Assembly (NCBI GenBank): GCA_026168455.1
Contig: CM047427.1
Location: 86,892,670 to 86,956,669, forward strand
Length of the DNA: 64,000 nucleotides
Source of the DNA: Theocolax elegans
Taxonomy: Eukaryota; Arthropoda; Insecta; Hymenoptera; Cerocephalidae
Reading direction: 5' to 3'
Positions 1 through 14,950 of this stretch are shown here, piece after piece. Every line of letters begins with the position of its first letter. The stretch's first letter is position 1. The position numbers and the translations under genes were made by a program. The notes below the pieces were generated by a model. That model ran no database searches and was not told the DNA's origin. It saw only the letters and a list, made by a program, of their open reading frames with translations.

Positions 1-340
1 GTAGAGAAAGACAGAGTGAGAGAGAGAGAGAGAGGTGGGGAGGGGGAGAAAGCGAGCGCCACCCCGTCTACCGCAATTAGTTTTACGAGAGGTGGCGCCG
101 GCCTCTGGGGGGTGAACGAGGTGTCGGCCCAGCTTTAGCCTTGCGCGGCTTAAACGGCCCGTAATGAAGGTTATCGCTGCTCTTCGACCTGCCGAGGGGC
201 ATCAAACGCGAGATTATCGTCGGGGCAGAGACGCCCTGGCCGGACGCGAGGGGTGTTAACGCGTCGAACGTGCCCCGACCTCTCCTTGACTACCTCTTGA
301 CTGATTGGAGCTTGAGGATACCTTTAGAACCATTTCCATG
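1..340. other. CpG-rich island, no gene seen
   Basis: GC-rich and full of CG, with runs such as GGTGGCGCCGG at 93-103. It drops abruptly to AT-rich DNA after about 340. It could be the end of a regulatory element or first exon lying mostly outside the window. Confidence 0.5.
18..46 (+). repeat. (GA)n followed by G-runs
   Basis: A GA microsatellite at 18-35 is followed by GGGG and GGGGG runs, at the left edge of the window. Confidence 0.9.
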
Positions 341-3300
341 ATGGATGCGTATTCTCCTTCGGTTTGGATTTCGAGGAACCTTTCTTCAACGAGTTGGACC
401 AATTAACAATAATTTTCAAACTGATATAAGTGATACATTTTCATAAAACGCGCATATTTTCCATAATATTTTAATTATATTGAAGTACCGAGATATTCTA
501 ATTTAACTATTCATTATAATTAAACTGACGTAGATAAATTAATTCATTTTTATGCGACCTCTTAATTAACTTTATTAATTTCGTACAGTCGATCAAGATA
601 AAGGCCAAGCACAACTTTCATAATTTCAAAACAGTTATCGATATAGGGTAGGCGCATCATGTTCTAGTAATATACCGGAGTCACAATTACTTGAAAACAT
701 AAAGTTAAAATTCATTTATAGAATAATACAGTTAAAATTTATTAAAGGTAATTGATTTCCACGGTGGTAGATATGAAAAGTCGATTGAAAATAAAAGTCG
801 TTTATTCATTGTCGAAGATTTTATGAATATTGGACAATCTCTGACTTTATATGTAATTACCCCAGAGCGCAAAGTAATTTAAGCTAACCCGGAGGACGAT
901 TTGTCGAAGGATATTCTTAACCATACTTTTTTTTGTCGAAGCGATAGAGAATCAGTAAACTGGGAATGCATTACAATTTCCCACATCTCTATCGGATCGT
1001 TGATAACTTTGGACGTTTTTTCTCTAAACGAAATTAAGCTCGACCGATCCCGAACAATCGGTCAATTTATAAAAGAGCTCGAAATTTCGACGAATGGCTT
1101 CTCGCACTACCCTCTTTTCCATCTCCGTGAATACGAACGGTGAATTAATAGACTCGAAGTAAGTTGAAATTGAACGAGCTGCACGAGTTTGCATTCAATA
1201 TTAGACGAATTTCATAATAAATTGAGCTTTGCTGAGGACGGCAGCTTCAATTATCATTCGCACTTCTATACAGTGATTTTCTGTTTATACGTCTGTTTGT
1301 ATACATAGGTAGATACATCACACTTTTTAAATCTACATGAAAATTTAAAAGGTTACGGAATATAATACTCCCGGAGAATGTAGACATTTAAAACAATGAC
1401 TATTATTCTTCATGACATATTCTGAATTTCTTATGATTACCTCGTAGATAACGTGCGTAGTTCGCCAACTATAAAATTTAAAGGACATTCTGGAATATGT
1501 ACAAGATAGATAGCTCAAAATGATTGAACAATTTATAAGGGGATCTTAATTTTAACTCGTAATTACATATTACTCGGATCAAAATTGTAGTTTCGGAAAT
1601 TTTGATTAATGAATATATAAAGTTTTAAAGTCGTAAAACGTCAAGCTAACATATAGAGACCTTTTAGAGATAAAGCCCACTAGAATTTTATTACGGAGTA
1701 GTTAGGTTAATCTTCTTTGTAATAAAATATGATAACGCACTGTAAAACATTGTTTATACTTTAGTACTGTTACGAACTTGACCTAAAATATTTAAGATCG
1801 AGTAACTACTCCGAAGGTTATTGAAATCGAAGACTAATCATACATTATTACGTTGCTATTCAATAAATTATACTAAATGCTATGATTCGTGGTTTAAATA
1901 TAATACTAGACTGTATCAATAGTTTTATATAATTGAACACTACTATTTACAATTTAGGTACTTTCCCTACTATATAATTGAATGTCATAATATTATTTTA
2001 ACCGACCGTAAGTTATTAAAAGTACTATTACAAAATAAGTCCCAATGTAGAAATGATGGATTAAAATATTTTTATGGGAAGACTTATAGTGGAGGTAGGG
2101 TATAACGTAGTGTTTTTGAAATTTACTGTTAAATATAGTTGCTATTTTCTTAAATCATACCCGATGTAGATGATATAGTTGGGATTGAATAAAATACTGA
2201 TATAATCTCCAGAAATCGCTACTCGTAAAACTAGTCGCATTACCTTTCTCGACAAAGAAAGTGGCTTGGTATAATAGACCATCGCAGGTGCAATGATTCA
2301 CTTCGCGACATCCAATGTTCATTCGAATTGACAAACGCTGTACAGGAGTCTTAAATTCTCTCAAAACCCCATCAGGCACACGCGTCGACTTGACTTATAC
2401 GCCGCGCACTCGAACCGGCTGCGTATATACCTACTCCAAAGAAAGCCGAACGAAACGAAAAGAAAAGAGGAAATATATAGAGCTAGTGCAGCAATGCGGA
2501 TATATAACGAATCTTGCGGTGCGCATGTGTCCACTTTGGCATTTATGGCGGCATTTATAACCGAGTTCGTGAGTTATACTAAGCTCGAGGGTGGTTCCTA
2601 TACACTCGTATGTGCATGCGCCTACCTATCCAACTGTGCATCTGAGCTTCCATGCGTACAATGTACTTTCAATCATTTTTCAATTACCAAGTGATATGCG
2701 ATCGCATCCGCGTATTTTAAAATTTGTTAATAGAAATTGCAATCTAACTGCGAGGAGTCTTCGGGCCGATCCAACTGATGTCAACTCTAGCAACATTCTT
2801 GGAGTATTCGATAAAATATTTTATTGTTTGTAATAATTTACGCATCTTTCGAAATTTACGTAAACTGCCTATATATAATCCATTTTATTGGCCGTATTTT
2901 AATAGTTAAATAAAATTAGTATAGTCGTAGCAATAAATTAATTGAAGATGGTCCAATAATTCTAACAAAATTTACTATTTCTTTGTACAGTCAAGAAATA
3001 AAGGGCAGTATGAAAACCATTTGGATAGTAAAAATGGTAACACAAAAACTAATACGAATGTAAATGCCTATTATAACGACGTGTGTCGTTCAATCGTGCG
3101 GCATTGACAAATAGAGAGGTACAATTGCAAAAAAACGCGGTCGAAAAAAAGACATGGTGAATGAGTGTGTAATCAAAGATTTAAATTGAATTTTCGATGT
3201 AACAGTATTTCCCTGGTTTCGTGAGTTTAAATGGTACTTTTTTGGCTGCTGGCACATTAATATAAAAACACGAAGCTTCCAGTGTATCAATTTCGCGTCG

Positions 3301-4370
3301 ACGAGCGTACAAGTAAAAAAAGAGGGAAAGGAAAGAAAGAAATGCAATACGCCGAGAGCTTAATTTGTCGTCCCACCTACACTCCTCGTTCCTCTTTTTC
3401 CGATGTGTATATATAGGTATATATATATCTATATATATATACACACGTATATATGACTTCGAACTCGTTCACTGACAGAATAATAAATAGAAACGAGAGG
3501 TGGGCTAATTCCCGTATCAAATTTCAAGATATAAAATACAGGTGCTCGTAGTACTAGAAATATAAGATACGTGGGTGAAATGTATAAAATTATATATAAA
3601 ACTATAATATAATATCGTTTGATATACAATTTTCATTAAAATGTGTTATATTAAGAGCTTTTTGCAGCTATTGGATTATGCGGAACTGAGTACTACTACA
3701 TCATCTTCTTTCGATATTATTTAATAATTCTTTTATCCCAAATGTAGTAAAACAAATTAAATTACCTGTAAATGAATATAAGAATAAAATTTATTTGAAT
3801 ATAACGCTCATTGTTAATATCAAAAAAATTTTGTCCAATACTATATTTTATGACTAAAATAATGCTAATAATAAATTCTACGTAAATATTATATTCGCTT
3901 ATATAAAATTAAAGTGGAAAAATATATACCTTTTCGATAAATTTAAATAAAACGTTATTTGCAATCCAAATAACTAGAATATATATATATCGTTCAAGTT
4001 TAATTAATCATTTAAGCGAATTTCGTATCAAGTTTCAATGGAATGTCAAATTTAGTTTATTAATAGGCAACTGACATAGCTTTTATAGAAAAAGCTTCTT
4101 TTAAACAAAATAAAATAAAATAAAAATATAAATAAAATGAATTAATTGCTCCGTATGTGTCACATTTCGTAGTCAAATGAGCCTTGTAAATGTTATTTTA
4201 ACAAATCAATGCGTCACATTTTATTTTGTTGAACAAGCAACCAAGTTTTCCAAAATGTGGAAAAAAGTAAAACGTCCGAAAAGCTCTCCTATTTTGAATG
4301 TCACTATAGTTTTTCTATCTATGTCCTATCCTGATGGAAATCAGGTACTAGAGTAGTCCGTTCTTCCCCG
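341..4370. other. Mostly AT-rich DNA with one GC-richer patch
   Basis: No credible gene. The patch 2280-2730 is GC-richer. 3410-3455 is a TA/TATG low-complexity run. Short open frames here have no recognisable domain and overlap others on the opposite strand. Confidence 0.6.
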
Positions 4371-6560
4371 AACAACGAGAATTTCCCTGGGTTAAAAAAA
4401 CGAAGCGAGAGACGGACAGTTGATCAGCTCGTTAAGGGACATTGTCGCCGCGAATTAGTGGCCGATTTGTTTTATCTTCTTTTCTCTCCCCAACGAACAA
4501 TGCGGGAGAAAAAGAAAAAAATAGTCACCCTTTTTTGAACAAAGCATTTAACGAATTTTTCGTTTGTTACAGAATTTGGCGACCTAGCCGGCGCAGCGAA
4601 GTCACCCTTCATTGTTCCCGTGAGAGGGGAAGGAAATTATTCAGCGAGAAGCCGAACTACTTGGTGCACACTCGACAAATAAAAAAAAGGAGGGTCGAGG
4701 GAAACTCGTGGTTCCGAAAAGAAATGCAAGATGGGTTTTCTCGTGCATGGACGGAGCTCGGTTTTTATTATGCAACAAGATCGAGCAAAACGGATGTTCC
4801 ATGCAAGTGAAATGAAATGACACCACGGAGTGGAAGTGTAAAGTTATGTAAGCATCACCGCGATACTCTTTGCTCGTTTTTTCAATCAATGCTGCATTGT
4901 ACACGTTTGTCTATATTTTCGCCAAATTTTTTCTCCCAGTACGAAATTGGCAGCTCGGGTCGATAAAGGAAATTTCGTAGCTAGATAAAGGCCGTTACGC
5001 GAGGAACATTATCGGATTGTGTTTTATACAGAAAAGCGAGCGCGTAAACGCAAATCGAGTTATCTATGAAATGGACTCTGAAAGGTTTTCAACGATACCA
5101 CCTTTTTTTAATAAACCGTTATTCCGTGGGGAATATTTTTATATTATTTATCAGAAAATGTATTAAAAAAGAGAAACATAACATCGTATTGGTTTATTTT
5201 TACTTGGAAAAATCATAGATGCGGAATTCAACGCGTTGTGTATTCCTTCCTTACTGGAATTTCCCTTCCAAACGAAGTGTTCGGTGATTGCAGTCCATTC
5301 AATATTCTACCGTAGTTGCCCGCCTCATTGAAGTAGTTAGACTTTTTATAGGAGAAAAAAAATACGCGGAAAAAATGAGGGAAACGAGAAATGATGGCGT
5401 AACTGCCGATACATGTACACCACTTTTTTTTCGAGAATACTTTAGGGCCTTTTACGTAGGTTGTAGCTCGTAATTTGGTTAATCTTACTGTGTATATATC
5501 TATTGTACAAACCGATTTTATTTTTCCGATTTATACACAATATCGCAAAACTAAATTTTCATCTCTGTCCGGGGCGTGATTCATTATGCAAATGTATACG
5601 GTATAGAATACGTTGAACGAGGGAAAAGAGAGCAAAAAAAGTTTGCGCGGTAAGTTAATCTCGCCGGTGGACTAATTTGCCAAAAAAGAACTACGTTCCG
5701 CGCTCGAATTTCCGCGTTAATTAAAATTACACGCAGGCGGTATTCACCTTCTGACGCGCTCATTCGATTTTCCATCCCTTTCTCCCTTCTCGAGGGGTCA
5801 TTTCATTTTTTTTTTCCCCTTTTTTTTCATTCTTTTATTTATATCGCGGTCCGGCTCACTAGACCTGCGAATTATCTCGGAGGATTCGTGAGCCGCATAT
5901 ATTTTACGCGTCCGGCTTATGACAGATCGTTAATTGAAAAATTAAAGGACCTCGAGCTTTTCCTCCCGGTACTTTTTTTGTTCTTTTCGGTCGCTCGACT
6001 ATTTTGGATTTTATCGAACCCGCCGATTACCCAATTACCGTACCGAGTTTCTCATCGGTTTTTACAGCTCCACAAATTAACAGCGACAATTAGCGATCTT
6101 GTTAGTCGTTCGTAGAGAAGGAGAAGCGATGCATATCGATGGACGGATAATCGTTAAATTCACGCGCTCCTGAACTATAGAAAATGCAGAAGCGAATAAT
6201 CCATGTGCGCAGGTCCGTATGTACATATAAAAATACGACGCAGCGTTGATTGAGACGCGCATCCTCGACGTTGAATAGTGAAGATTTATATGTGTATATG
6301 CATATGTGAGCGTGTGTGTGTGTGCGTGTGTGTGTGCGCGCCCGCATATACCTACATACGTACATATACATATACATAGTGGCAGTAATCAAGCTACCTA
6401 CCGCGCGTGTCGATCTATGTAAAACACTCCGAGATTATTTGTATTTACGCCTACAGTTATTATTGTACGCGTCGATTTCGGGTTCGATGAATACGATAAT
6501 TAATTGTTTATATTTTTATCTTACTCAAATATTTTTATAGCTTCCGTTAGAGCTGTAATA
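4371..6560. other. Mixed-composition segment with GC-rich patches
   Basis: GC-rich patches at about 4380-4900 and 5570-6480 are separated by AT-rich DNA. A T-rich run lies at 5798-5830 and the GT microsatellite at 6311. Nothing recognisable as coding. Confidence 0.5.
6311..6340 (+). repeat. (GT)n microsatellite
   Basis: Alternating GT with two GC interruptions, flanked by CG-alternating and TA-alternating DNA, so the whole 6295-6375 stretch is alternating purine/pyrimidine and potentially Z-forming. Confidence 0.9.
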
Positions 6561-9530
6561 ATTCAACTATGTAATTTGTTAATATCCTTGGTAGAATATT
6601 CATCGAGTTTTTTTCGAGTATACTAATTGGCCATATTGAATCTCGAAATAATTTATTATTTTATAGTATATTTATTATATAAGTAATTGTGAAAGAGATT
6701 TCTTACAAATTATTCATAAAGCATCTTCTTTTACAAAATGAGATAAGTTTTATAAAACGCATTTAAATGTTCTGGGTAAAAATTGTAGCGCCAGCATGGT
6801 CAAAATTCTAAAACAAAACACGTGCACAAAGTACCCTCTTCTGGGGAAAATTACTATTCAGCATGGTGAGAATTTCAATCTGATTCTCAATTTTTATTAC
6901 AATTATGGAGAAAAATTACAGAAACGAGCATACGCAAGCATTTTACCGCGAACATTTGGGTAATTTTTATTCAACTTTTCTCCAAGTGTAGACCTTGCAC
7001 AAATAAGTGATAAAAAAGTCTTTAAAATATCATAAGAAAATACCTACTATTTTTACTACTTCTAGATGTAAAGTAAATTGTTTAACAATTTTATTGCTTT
7101 GTATTAATTTTATAAGCTTATTAATTTCTGCCAAGGATATAGTGATCTTCGATCTCATTTGTAGACAGTTACAAATACATTTTGATGAAATATCGATCGT
7201 ATATAAGTCGAGGTCGCATTTAAGAGTCTGTACGATCTCTCTGTAAGCGAATGGAACAAACGTTTGTAGCCCATTGATATAGGTTTCAAATAAAGAGAGA
7301 TAAGGAAAGAATGTAACACTTTGTAAATAAACCAGGATATGGGGAATACTCCGGCGCGGCCAGGTAGGCCGTGGGTTTTTCATCCGCAACCGTATCTATG
7401 CTCCTCTTCAATGAAACGAAAGTTAACTGACGAAGGCCAAAATAGAAGTATGAATCAAATAGGAATAAAGAAAAGAAAAGAAATGAACGACGAAAAGCCA
7501 AGGTAAGCGCGCGTGCGTGCCTCTCGCGCGGAAAGTCGAACGAAGAGAGTAAACTCTTTTATCCGATTATTTTAAGCTAGAGGAAGATAATTGACTTTTA
7601 TACTTACTTTTCTCTCCCGGGGACATGCAATTCTCGGTGCGACTTTTCCTATCAATCTATCAATGCTATCAACGATCCTTTTTCTATGTGGATTTAATTC
7701 GAAAATCTAATAATGGCTTTTCGGGATGTTATAACATTTTATTTCATTAAACTAAATGAATAGAATATTCCAATGCTGCCCGTTTATTTAACAGTGATGG
7801 GCAGCAAACATTATTTAAACAATTTATTTCGTTTTATCAAAGAATAAATCTGATGTTTTAATTTCTCCAATGAATAATTGAGAGAAAATATTTTTAAAAA
7901 TCCTCGGCTAAAATATGACATGGATTAACTTGATACCGCATTTTGCATGTGTTAGTTACGCGTGATATTTTCAAGATTTAACTAAAAATTATGTATAAAA
8001 TATTTATTTTTAGACATGACAGAAATATATAAATTTACAATGACGTATTGTGTATCATGTAACTAAAATTAAATTTCGGGTTCTTGTTTAAATACAGAAA
8101 GGTATATAGAGTAATGTAATTTTTGACAATTAATTAGAATTACGATTGATACTATCTGTATACCTGTATTAATTAATTTATTGCTCGTCTTGTTCGAATT
8201 GGTAAAATAACGGAATCGCTGTATAATTAATTTTGTAATTATTCCTATTAGATTACAAATTATTCAATGAAAATCTATAATTGCTCTCTCTCGTATTATG
8301 CATCAACTAAGGAAACAATATTTCCTGTTAAAAAAAGATACATATGCGTATTTAATAAAAAAACACGGCAATGGCTTCAAGAAAGATTGTGAGAGAGAGA
8401 GCAAGAACAAGCGAGTAATTTAACGAAAATCGAAGAAAGAAAGACCACCGTAACGACTCGCGCGAACGATAAACACACAGGGTAGAACAATAACATAGGG
8501 ACCATCGAGAGGCTGCATGCGCGCGCGCTTTCATATTTCATGAATATTTCAGCGGTTGGTCCCAGCAATAAATAGCTCGGGTGCGCCGTAGTTGGCATTA
8601 TACTCCCCCGTATACCGAAATAAATCGGTCCGCGAACCTCGAGGGACACGCGGAATACTAATTGACTTGGTGTGTGCAACTGTCTTTTGTAAAGCCAATT
8701 GATTTTCGTCGTTGCATCTACGACTATGCGGTTAACGTGTGAGCGGTGACGTTTGCGAAGGATGTACTTTTGTTTTCACTTAAGAGATACGATGGGTCTT
8801 ACTATATGATTTTTTTTTGCGTGAAGAATTCATGAATTCTTCAAAGAATGATTGTGTAATTTATTAATGGATTGTATATGCTTTTCGCTTAGATTTATTT
8901 TAAGGAAAATCGCAATAAATACTGCAGCCTAACCCCTAGTTATGCATTTACATTCAAATATATTGTATTTATTTTCGAAATAAATTGATTAAATTTGAAT
9001 TATTTATTAGTTTTTAAATTTAATACTACGGAAGATAATGAGAGTTTCAAGTATCTTGACTAAACTTCATTACTGGCAATTGATAAATAAATAATATAAT
9101 TTAACGTAGTAGTAAACTTTGAGTCGGATGTAAATCAATAACGTGGTTTTAATGTAAACATCATTTGGATTAAAAGCGTCTTTACATAGATTATCATATA
9201 TATATACAATACAATTCGACTAAAAATTTTTCATTTATATAATAATGTATAACTTATATACGAGAATATACATACTTATATATCAAGAAGAAATTTAAGT
9301 ACAATAATCGTTATATTCTTATATGCATGAATATACAGGTAATGTACATATTTGACTCATACATTCGTTAAAAATCTTTACATTAACCAATCTGCAACGA
9401 TATATAAATTTTTATTAAAATTCCGTTAGTTCATACACGTACTAAAAATTGTAGATGTAAAAATATTAATTTCTAGGATACTCTATTGTCCATATAAAAA
9501 TGTACGATAAGATATTTTAAAGCAACGAAA
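6561..9530. other. AT-rich DNA with two CpG-rich patches
   Basis: The CpG-rich patches are at about 7345-7640 and 8380-8790. The second ends just before the 22-bp palindrome. The rest is over 70% AT by eye, with no feature. Confidence 0.5.
8822..8843. other. 22-bp perfect palindrome
   Basis: A perfect dyad with half-site TGAAGAATTCA, centred at 8832/8833, at the left edge of an AT-rich stretch. It could be a dimeric factor site or chance. There is no adjacent gene. Confidence 0.4.
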
Positions 9531-10230
9531 GCATTGGAATGGAAATATATTCATGAATTTAATAAAAATCGATTATTTCCTGAGTTGAGACAACAAAATA
9601 TTCGGATACGTAAGGTAGAAGGAACGAAGAGAGAGAGAGAGAGAGGAAGGAGGAAGCATGAAACATCGTTCGCATTCGGTAACCGCATAAATCCGAGAGA
9701 ATCACGTAAATCGATCGTGCATAAGAAAAGGAGGTATAGACGAAGATCCGGAAACAAATCGGCAACGATCTATCGTTATCACGAGCGGATGCCTTATTTC
9801 AGTAAACGGGAGAAGGCGCATGCAAGAGGCGGCCCCGTTAATGGGCCGTGAAGAGGGTGGAAGCTCTCGGGGGCCAACGTCAACGATGACGACGGGAGCA
9901 GCGACAAACCATGAAAGCGAGCCACCTGTTACTCGACAACTTCGGCGTTTCGGAGGAGCGGAAACGCGCGGCGAAAAGTGTTCGCGGTTTAGCCTCGGTA
10001 GCTGCGTCACCATTATCCGTATAACAGTGAGGCGATTGTGTGCGATACATCGATTACTGGGCGTCTGCGGGCGTGCGACTTTTGCTTACGCGAACTCTCA
10101 GTGTCTTCGAGGAACACGTGCAGTGTGTGTTACGTATGATTGTGCTCTGGCTGACTGTCTGTACCTGTATGTGCGCGTGACTCTAAAGCTTTGAGCTATG
10201 TAAATGATGGCATATACATTCGAATAAACC
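9531..10230. other. CpG-rich island
   Basis: The open frame at 9820-10194 (124 codons) shows no recognisable domain and is overlapped on the minus strand by another frame of similar size, as expected in GC-rich non-coding DNA. Candidate regulatory island only. Confidence 0.45.
9626..9655 (+). repeat. (GA)n microsatellite
   Basis: A GA run passing into GGAAGGAGG, inside a GC-richer island. Confidence 0.9.
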
Positions 10231-13140
10231 ATGTCTAAATTTCTATCTGCCTCTTTTTTCCTTTCATTTATTTTCAGGTGCAGTCGACCACCTTCTCTTC
10301 CGACTTTTTTTTTCGATTAATTCGATTATCATCTATTCATCACGATACAAGATTAATTGTTAATAAATAATCTAATTTTAATTTAATTTTTAACTCAATA
10401 CCCTATTGTTATTTAATCTATTTTAATAATCCTGTAATCAGTGCAATATGTATATTCACCTTTAAATTAACTTTATCGATTTCCCATTAATGAATGACTT
10501 GTAAACAGTGATAGAATATTTGCAGTTTCCCGCGCATAATCCTGTCATTGTTAATTCATTTTTATTAATTTACAAGGGATATGTTTAATAAGTGGGATCC
10601 AAAGTTATTTTTTACATTTATTTTTAATTGTTTTACCTTTTGTTCTATTAATTTAAATTAATAACAAAAGATTCCCGAGTACGACATAAATAATCGTAAA
10701 CTGAAGAAAGACCGTTTTGATTAAGTGCTTAAACTTTGTAAAATATACCTTATTTCTTCAGAATTACAATTTTTAAGTATTCACTTAAAAGTTAGTTGCC
10801 TAGATTTTCAAGACAAGTACATTATTCAAGCCTTTCATTGCAGTTTTATTAACATAGAACATAACTATATACTTTGTTAAAAGACATTTTTTTCAATAAA
10901 TGATAACTTCTACCATTATTTTATTGTACTTTACACATTAACTGGTATCTTATATTTAGTTGATTATTGTCTTGTAATTTATGCAGAATCGTAATAAATC
11001 AAGATAAAATAGTTAATTTCCTATATATAAAAATGATTTCTGCAATTAGTAAGAATAAAACGAAAGAAAACAGTTGGGTTTTAGTTTGAAAAAGTACTAA
11101 GATTCCATAGGGTAGCTGGGTTACGAAATCACCATCTGAGACAGACACCCCCGTCTCTTCAAACTTTCCGGCAAGTAACTCAAGAGCGCGACCCTCTTCA
11201 GATTGACATCGTCCCAGAGTTGCAAGGAGTTCTCTCCTCGGCGACCTTTAGCCAGAGTCGCACTCACAAATCGGTCGAAAAATCGGATCGACCGATCATT
11301 TGGTCTCGTGCTCATTAGGAGTCATCATTCAAAATTAAAGCCTAATCGCCGAGTTATTTGTACGCAATTAAAACGTCGGAGGATGGGTGGGAAACGTAGG
11401 TCGTTAAGCTAACTCTCGCGCTATCAAACTTTTTCAATTTAAGGAGATCCATGGAATTCGGTGAGTTTGGGAAATCCTGACTCGCCAAAGGATTATAACC
11501 AGATAAAAACTGAACCTAATTAAAAATCCCCAAGTGTAATGAAAGAATCTCGCAACACAAAACGACGATTTATCACGCGTACAGTAACAAAAGGTAGAAG
11601 AAGGGGTCATAAGTATAACGCCGCAATTAATCACATCAGGTCCAGCTACCAAATGGCGAGACTAGAAAAGACTATTAAGGTGCGAACATCCAATCTCGCT
11701 GGGTTCGAGGGGAGAACAAAGCACCGAGATGTGGACCCGTACAACAAAAGCCTCGAGAATCGCGAAGGCGTCGGTACTCGGTATATATATATATATATAT
11801 ACACTTGTAAGTAAAAATGACGTGTATTAAGTGAACCGAAAATTGAACTTTATTATGTTCTCTAAGAGAATTCGATCAGCTGTATTTCGTACTTGAAGTA
11901 AGCTTGTACATCAAAAAATGTACTCGTTACAAGAAAATATGTGATCGTACCTCAAACTCATACCTCTTTCATACAGCATATGGTATAATCAATAAATTAT
12001 ATGGGATTGCTAAAAGTGAAATTATCGACCTAATATATTTAATACTATATAGAAATCTGTACAAAATTTATCGCATTGTATTATGTATAATTTAATTTAA
12101 ATACTTTCACTCGGGGATGATGATATTTGAGTTTGCATGTTATATATCGAGTAACCGATAAAGCCAGTTTTACGGAGTAATTAAAATTGACGTAAGCTTT
12201 ATGAAGATGGTGCTTTATCATACTTTCTAATATTGCATCTACTTTGCTTTTTTATTAATATCCGATAAACTCTTAATATTAAATACTCATTTTACATTTT
12301 ATTAATTATGTAGATGTAGATTTCATTATTGTAAAATTTACTTTTATAAACAATTTATTTTATAAAATATCAATAAATGTATTATATTACATTACGACAG
12401 TCGTACAGTCCAATGTATTTATTTATTCATTACATTACGTGATCAAATTGTCGAGTACCTGGACAGCGGTAAAATGGGACCAGTACTAGGACAATGATGT
12501 AAACGGCACTTTTAATCAGAAGTCCATATAGTTACGAAATGCAAAAACGATAGAAATATCGCAAAATATTGGTTATTCGAGTGTTAAAGAGACTATATTG
12601 TTTTACGATATTAGGTAAGCTTACGCAATCTTACAGAGTTATTATCAAAATATAACGTAAAATATAAACTTTATCTTAAAAAATCAAGTTACATTATTTA
12701 TTCACATAGTCGCAAATGATATTCTTTAATTTTATTCTTGACACAATTTCGTGCAAATATTTCTAAGTTAAGTAAATAGCCTAGATTACCCAACTATTGG
12801 AACTGACGTGACTTAGAACTATACAGTTAGTTTGAAAAGCCTGTCCAACTACGGTAGCAGACGGGTACAAACTTTGTAATTCTTTTTATTCTTTAAAAAA
12901 GTTTAGATTAGATATTAACATAATATTTTCATCATGTAGAAAATGTCTGATACAAAAATTACAAATCATCGGAAATAGTAGTCAGGAGTTCAATAGGTAT
13001 TCGATATTCATAAGCATTGATTTAAAGTTAAAGTTTTGCGCCATTAAACAAAACAGATACATAATTTTGATATATTTAAAATATTAAGAGAGAAACTAAC
13101 GAATCTTATTTATAAAGTTGAATATAAAGAAAAAAAGAAA
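10231..13140. other. AT-rich DNA with one mixed patch
   Basis: 11100-11780 is GC-richer. Everything else is AT-rich and featureless apart from the TA microsatellite at 11781. Confidence 0.5.
11781..11802 (+). repeat. (TA)n microsatellite
   Basis: About ten TA units at the boundary between a mixed-composition segment and an AT-rich one. Confidence 0.9.
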
Positions 13141-14950
13141 CGCGAGCGAGGAAGAAATCCTGAGGAACATCTCCTAAAAATAAATCTTAAAAATAAAACT
13201 CGAGCGAATAAGTTTAAGTACAGTGTCCCTGATAAATCCCACCTCGTGAAGAAAAGACCCGTCGTGAAAGCATGGTCTTGGTTGCATTTCCCTGGCTCAC
13301 CAGCACCTATAACCTCCCAGGGTGCGCTTTAAAAGCGCGCTAAAAGTATTAAACGGTCGGGAGGTCGCGATGCGTTATCTTTCAACCGCAAAACCGAAGG
13401 AAGAACAAAGCCGGAGACGAAGACGACCGGACGGATTGATACGCGCGCAAGCGTCGCCAGAAGGTGGGGAATTACGGCATTTTAACGACGACCGTTAAGT
13501 CGGCTCGTGTATGCTCGTAATGCGCGCGCGACAGACTACTATTTTTATGGCCTCGAGGCAGTTACGTGATGCGCGCTCGGGATAAGTCGCGCCCCCTTCG
13601 TATAAACCGTAATAGATTGCGTGGGGCGTTTTGCATGCGGACGCACGTAGTTTCGGCGGCCCGGTTTTCCTTCCACAGGGGAGCCGAGAGCCCCACTCTC
13701 TCTCTTTCCCTTTCAGGGTTCTCGACCCGTCTAAGTGCCGGTGATTTGACGCGGCGAAGGGTTGCTCGGGCATCGCAGTGTTCGTACGTTAAACAGGACC
13801 CCGGATTGTTTGACTTTCACCAAGATCAGTCGTTTTTCCTTTTCGGAATAAAAGATATTTTATAAGGCATGTTAAACGTGACAACGTTTCACTAAATATT
13901 GTCGAATTATCATCTAGTTAATTTTACTAGCATATTTTTCACTTTGACTATTATCGAGAAAAAAAGGTTCTCGATTCTGCGGTAAATTTAAAAAAAAAGG
14001 CAATTTTAAATATCAGTTAAGCTGCTTTAAAAAATGGTATTACAAACACTACAAAACGATAAGCGCTGTAAAGTATTTATCAATCAGAATAGATTATTGT
14101 TCATCATTGTATAGGTACAATTAAGATAATCCGTGAAAAGTTTTAATTAAAGAGTAATATATAAAGGTATAAAGTAATATACTGCAGTTTTAAAATGCAA
14201 TATTATCTTAAGCATCGTGTTAGACCGTATTTATGTAGGGAGAATAGAGACATTGAAACAATGAAGTATATAGTAATAGCGAAAGAAGAGTCTGAGTCGG
14301 TTTTCAGAGATTTAGCATCGGGTTTAAATCTAAAGATATACCTCTGCTATAACCCTAACCGAGAGCCATTATTCTAATTAGAAGCGTCGGAGGCCCAATC
14401 TACATTACTCCGGCGATAACAAGGAGAGAGGTTGCGGTCACGAGCGAATTCAAGCTTCTCGTGCGAATATAAAAGCTTCCCGGCGGCGCCTAATAACTTG
14501 AAAAGCGCTTACGCCGACCTCGGCACCTCGGAACCTCGGAACGAAAGCTCGTCGCTCGTCGCTCGGCGCTCCTCACGTCTCGTCGGGGTAATTCAAGTTA
14601 TTGTTTGGGGATGGGGGAGACGCCGTATTCATTGTCAGGCCGACGTGAGAATTATACGCGATCGCGAGTCGACCTCTACAATTGAATCGGGGCTCTAATT
14701 TAGGTGAACGCAGGAATGTAGCGAAGGCACTTCATTGGACGCACATACGGCCGAGGATCGACGTATCTCAGGCAAATACGGTTCCGATCCATACTATTGT
14801 TCACTGTTCGTGAGACGATCGCGAAAACCTCCCTCTCCCGATTAATTTACGCCAATTATCGGTGGGTATTGTCGCTCTAGCCTACGAGTGTACCATACCT
14901 ACTAACCTGACGCGTTCAACTTTCGAACGGGGAAACCTTTTTATCAGGAA
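13141..14950. other. Two CpG-rich islands separated by AT-rich DNA
   Basis: The islands are at 13140-13850 and 14370-14930. The first contains a tight dyad at 13324-13338 (arms GCGCTTT and AAAGCGC around one A). Open frames here lie on both strands and look random. Both are candidate regulatory elements by composition. Confidence 0.45.

Noticed and set aside
2155..2560. Overlapping plus- and minus-strand frames
   Set aside because: Short, mutually overlapping and without motif; typical chance frames in a GC-richer patch.
9820..10194. 124-codon plus-strand frame
   Set aside because: Low similarity to anything known, with an overlapping antisense frame of similar length.
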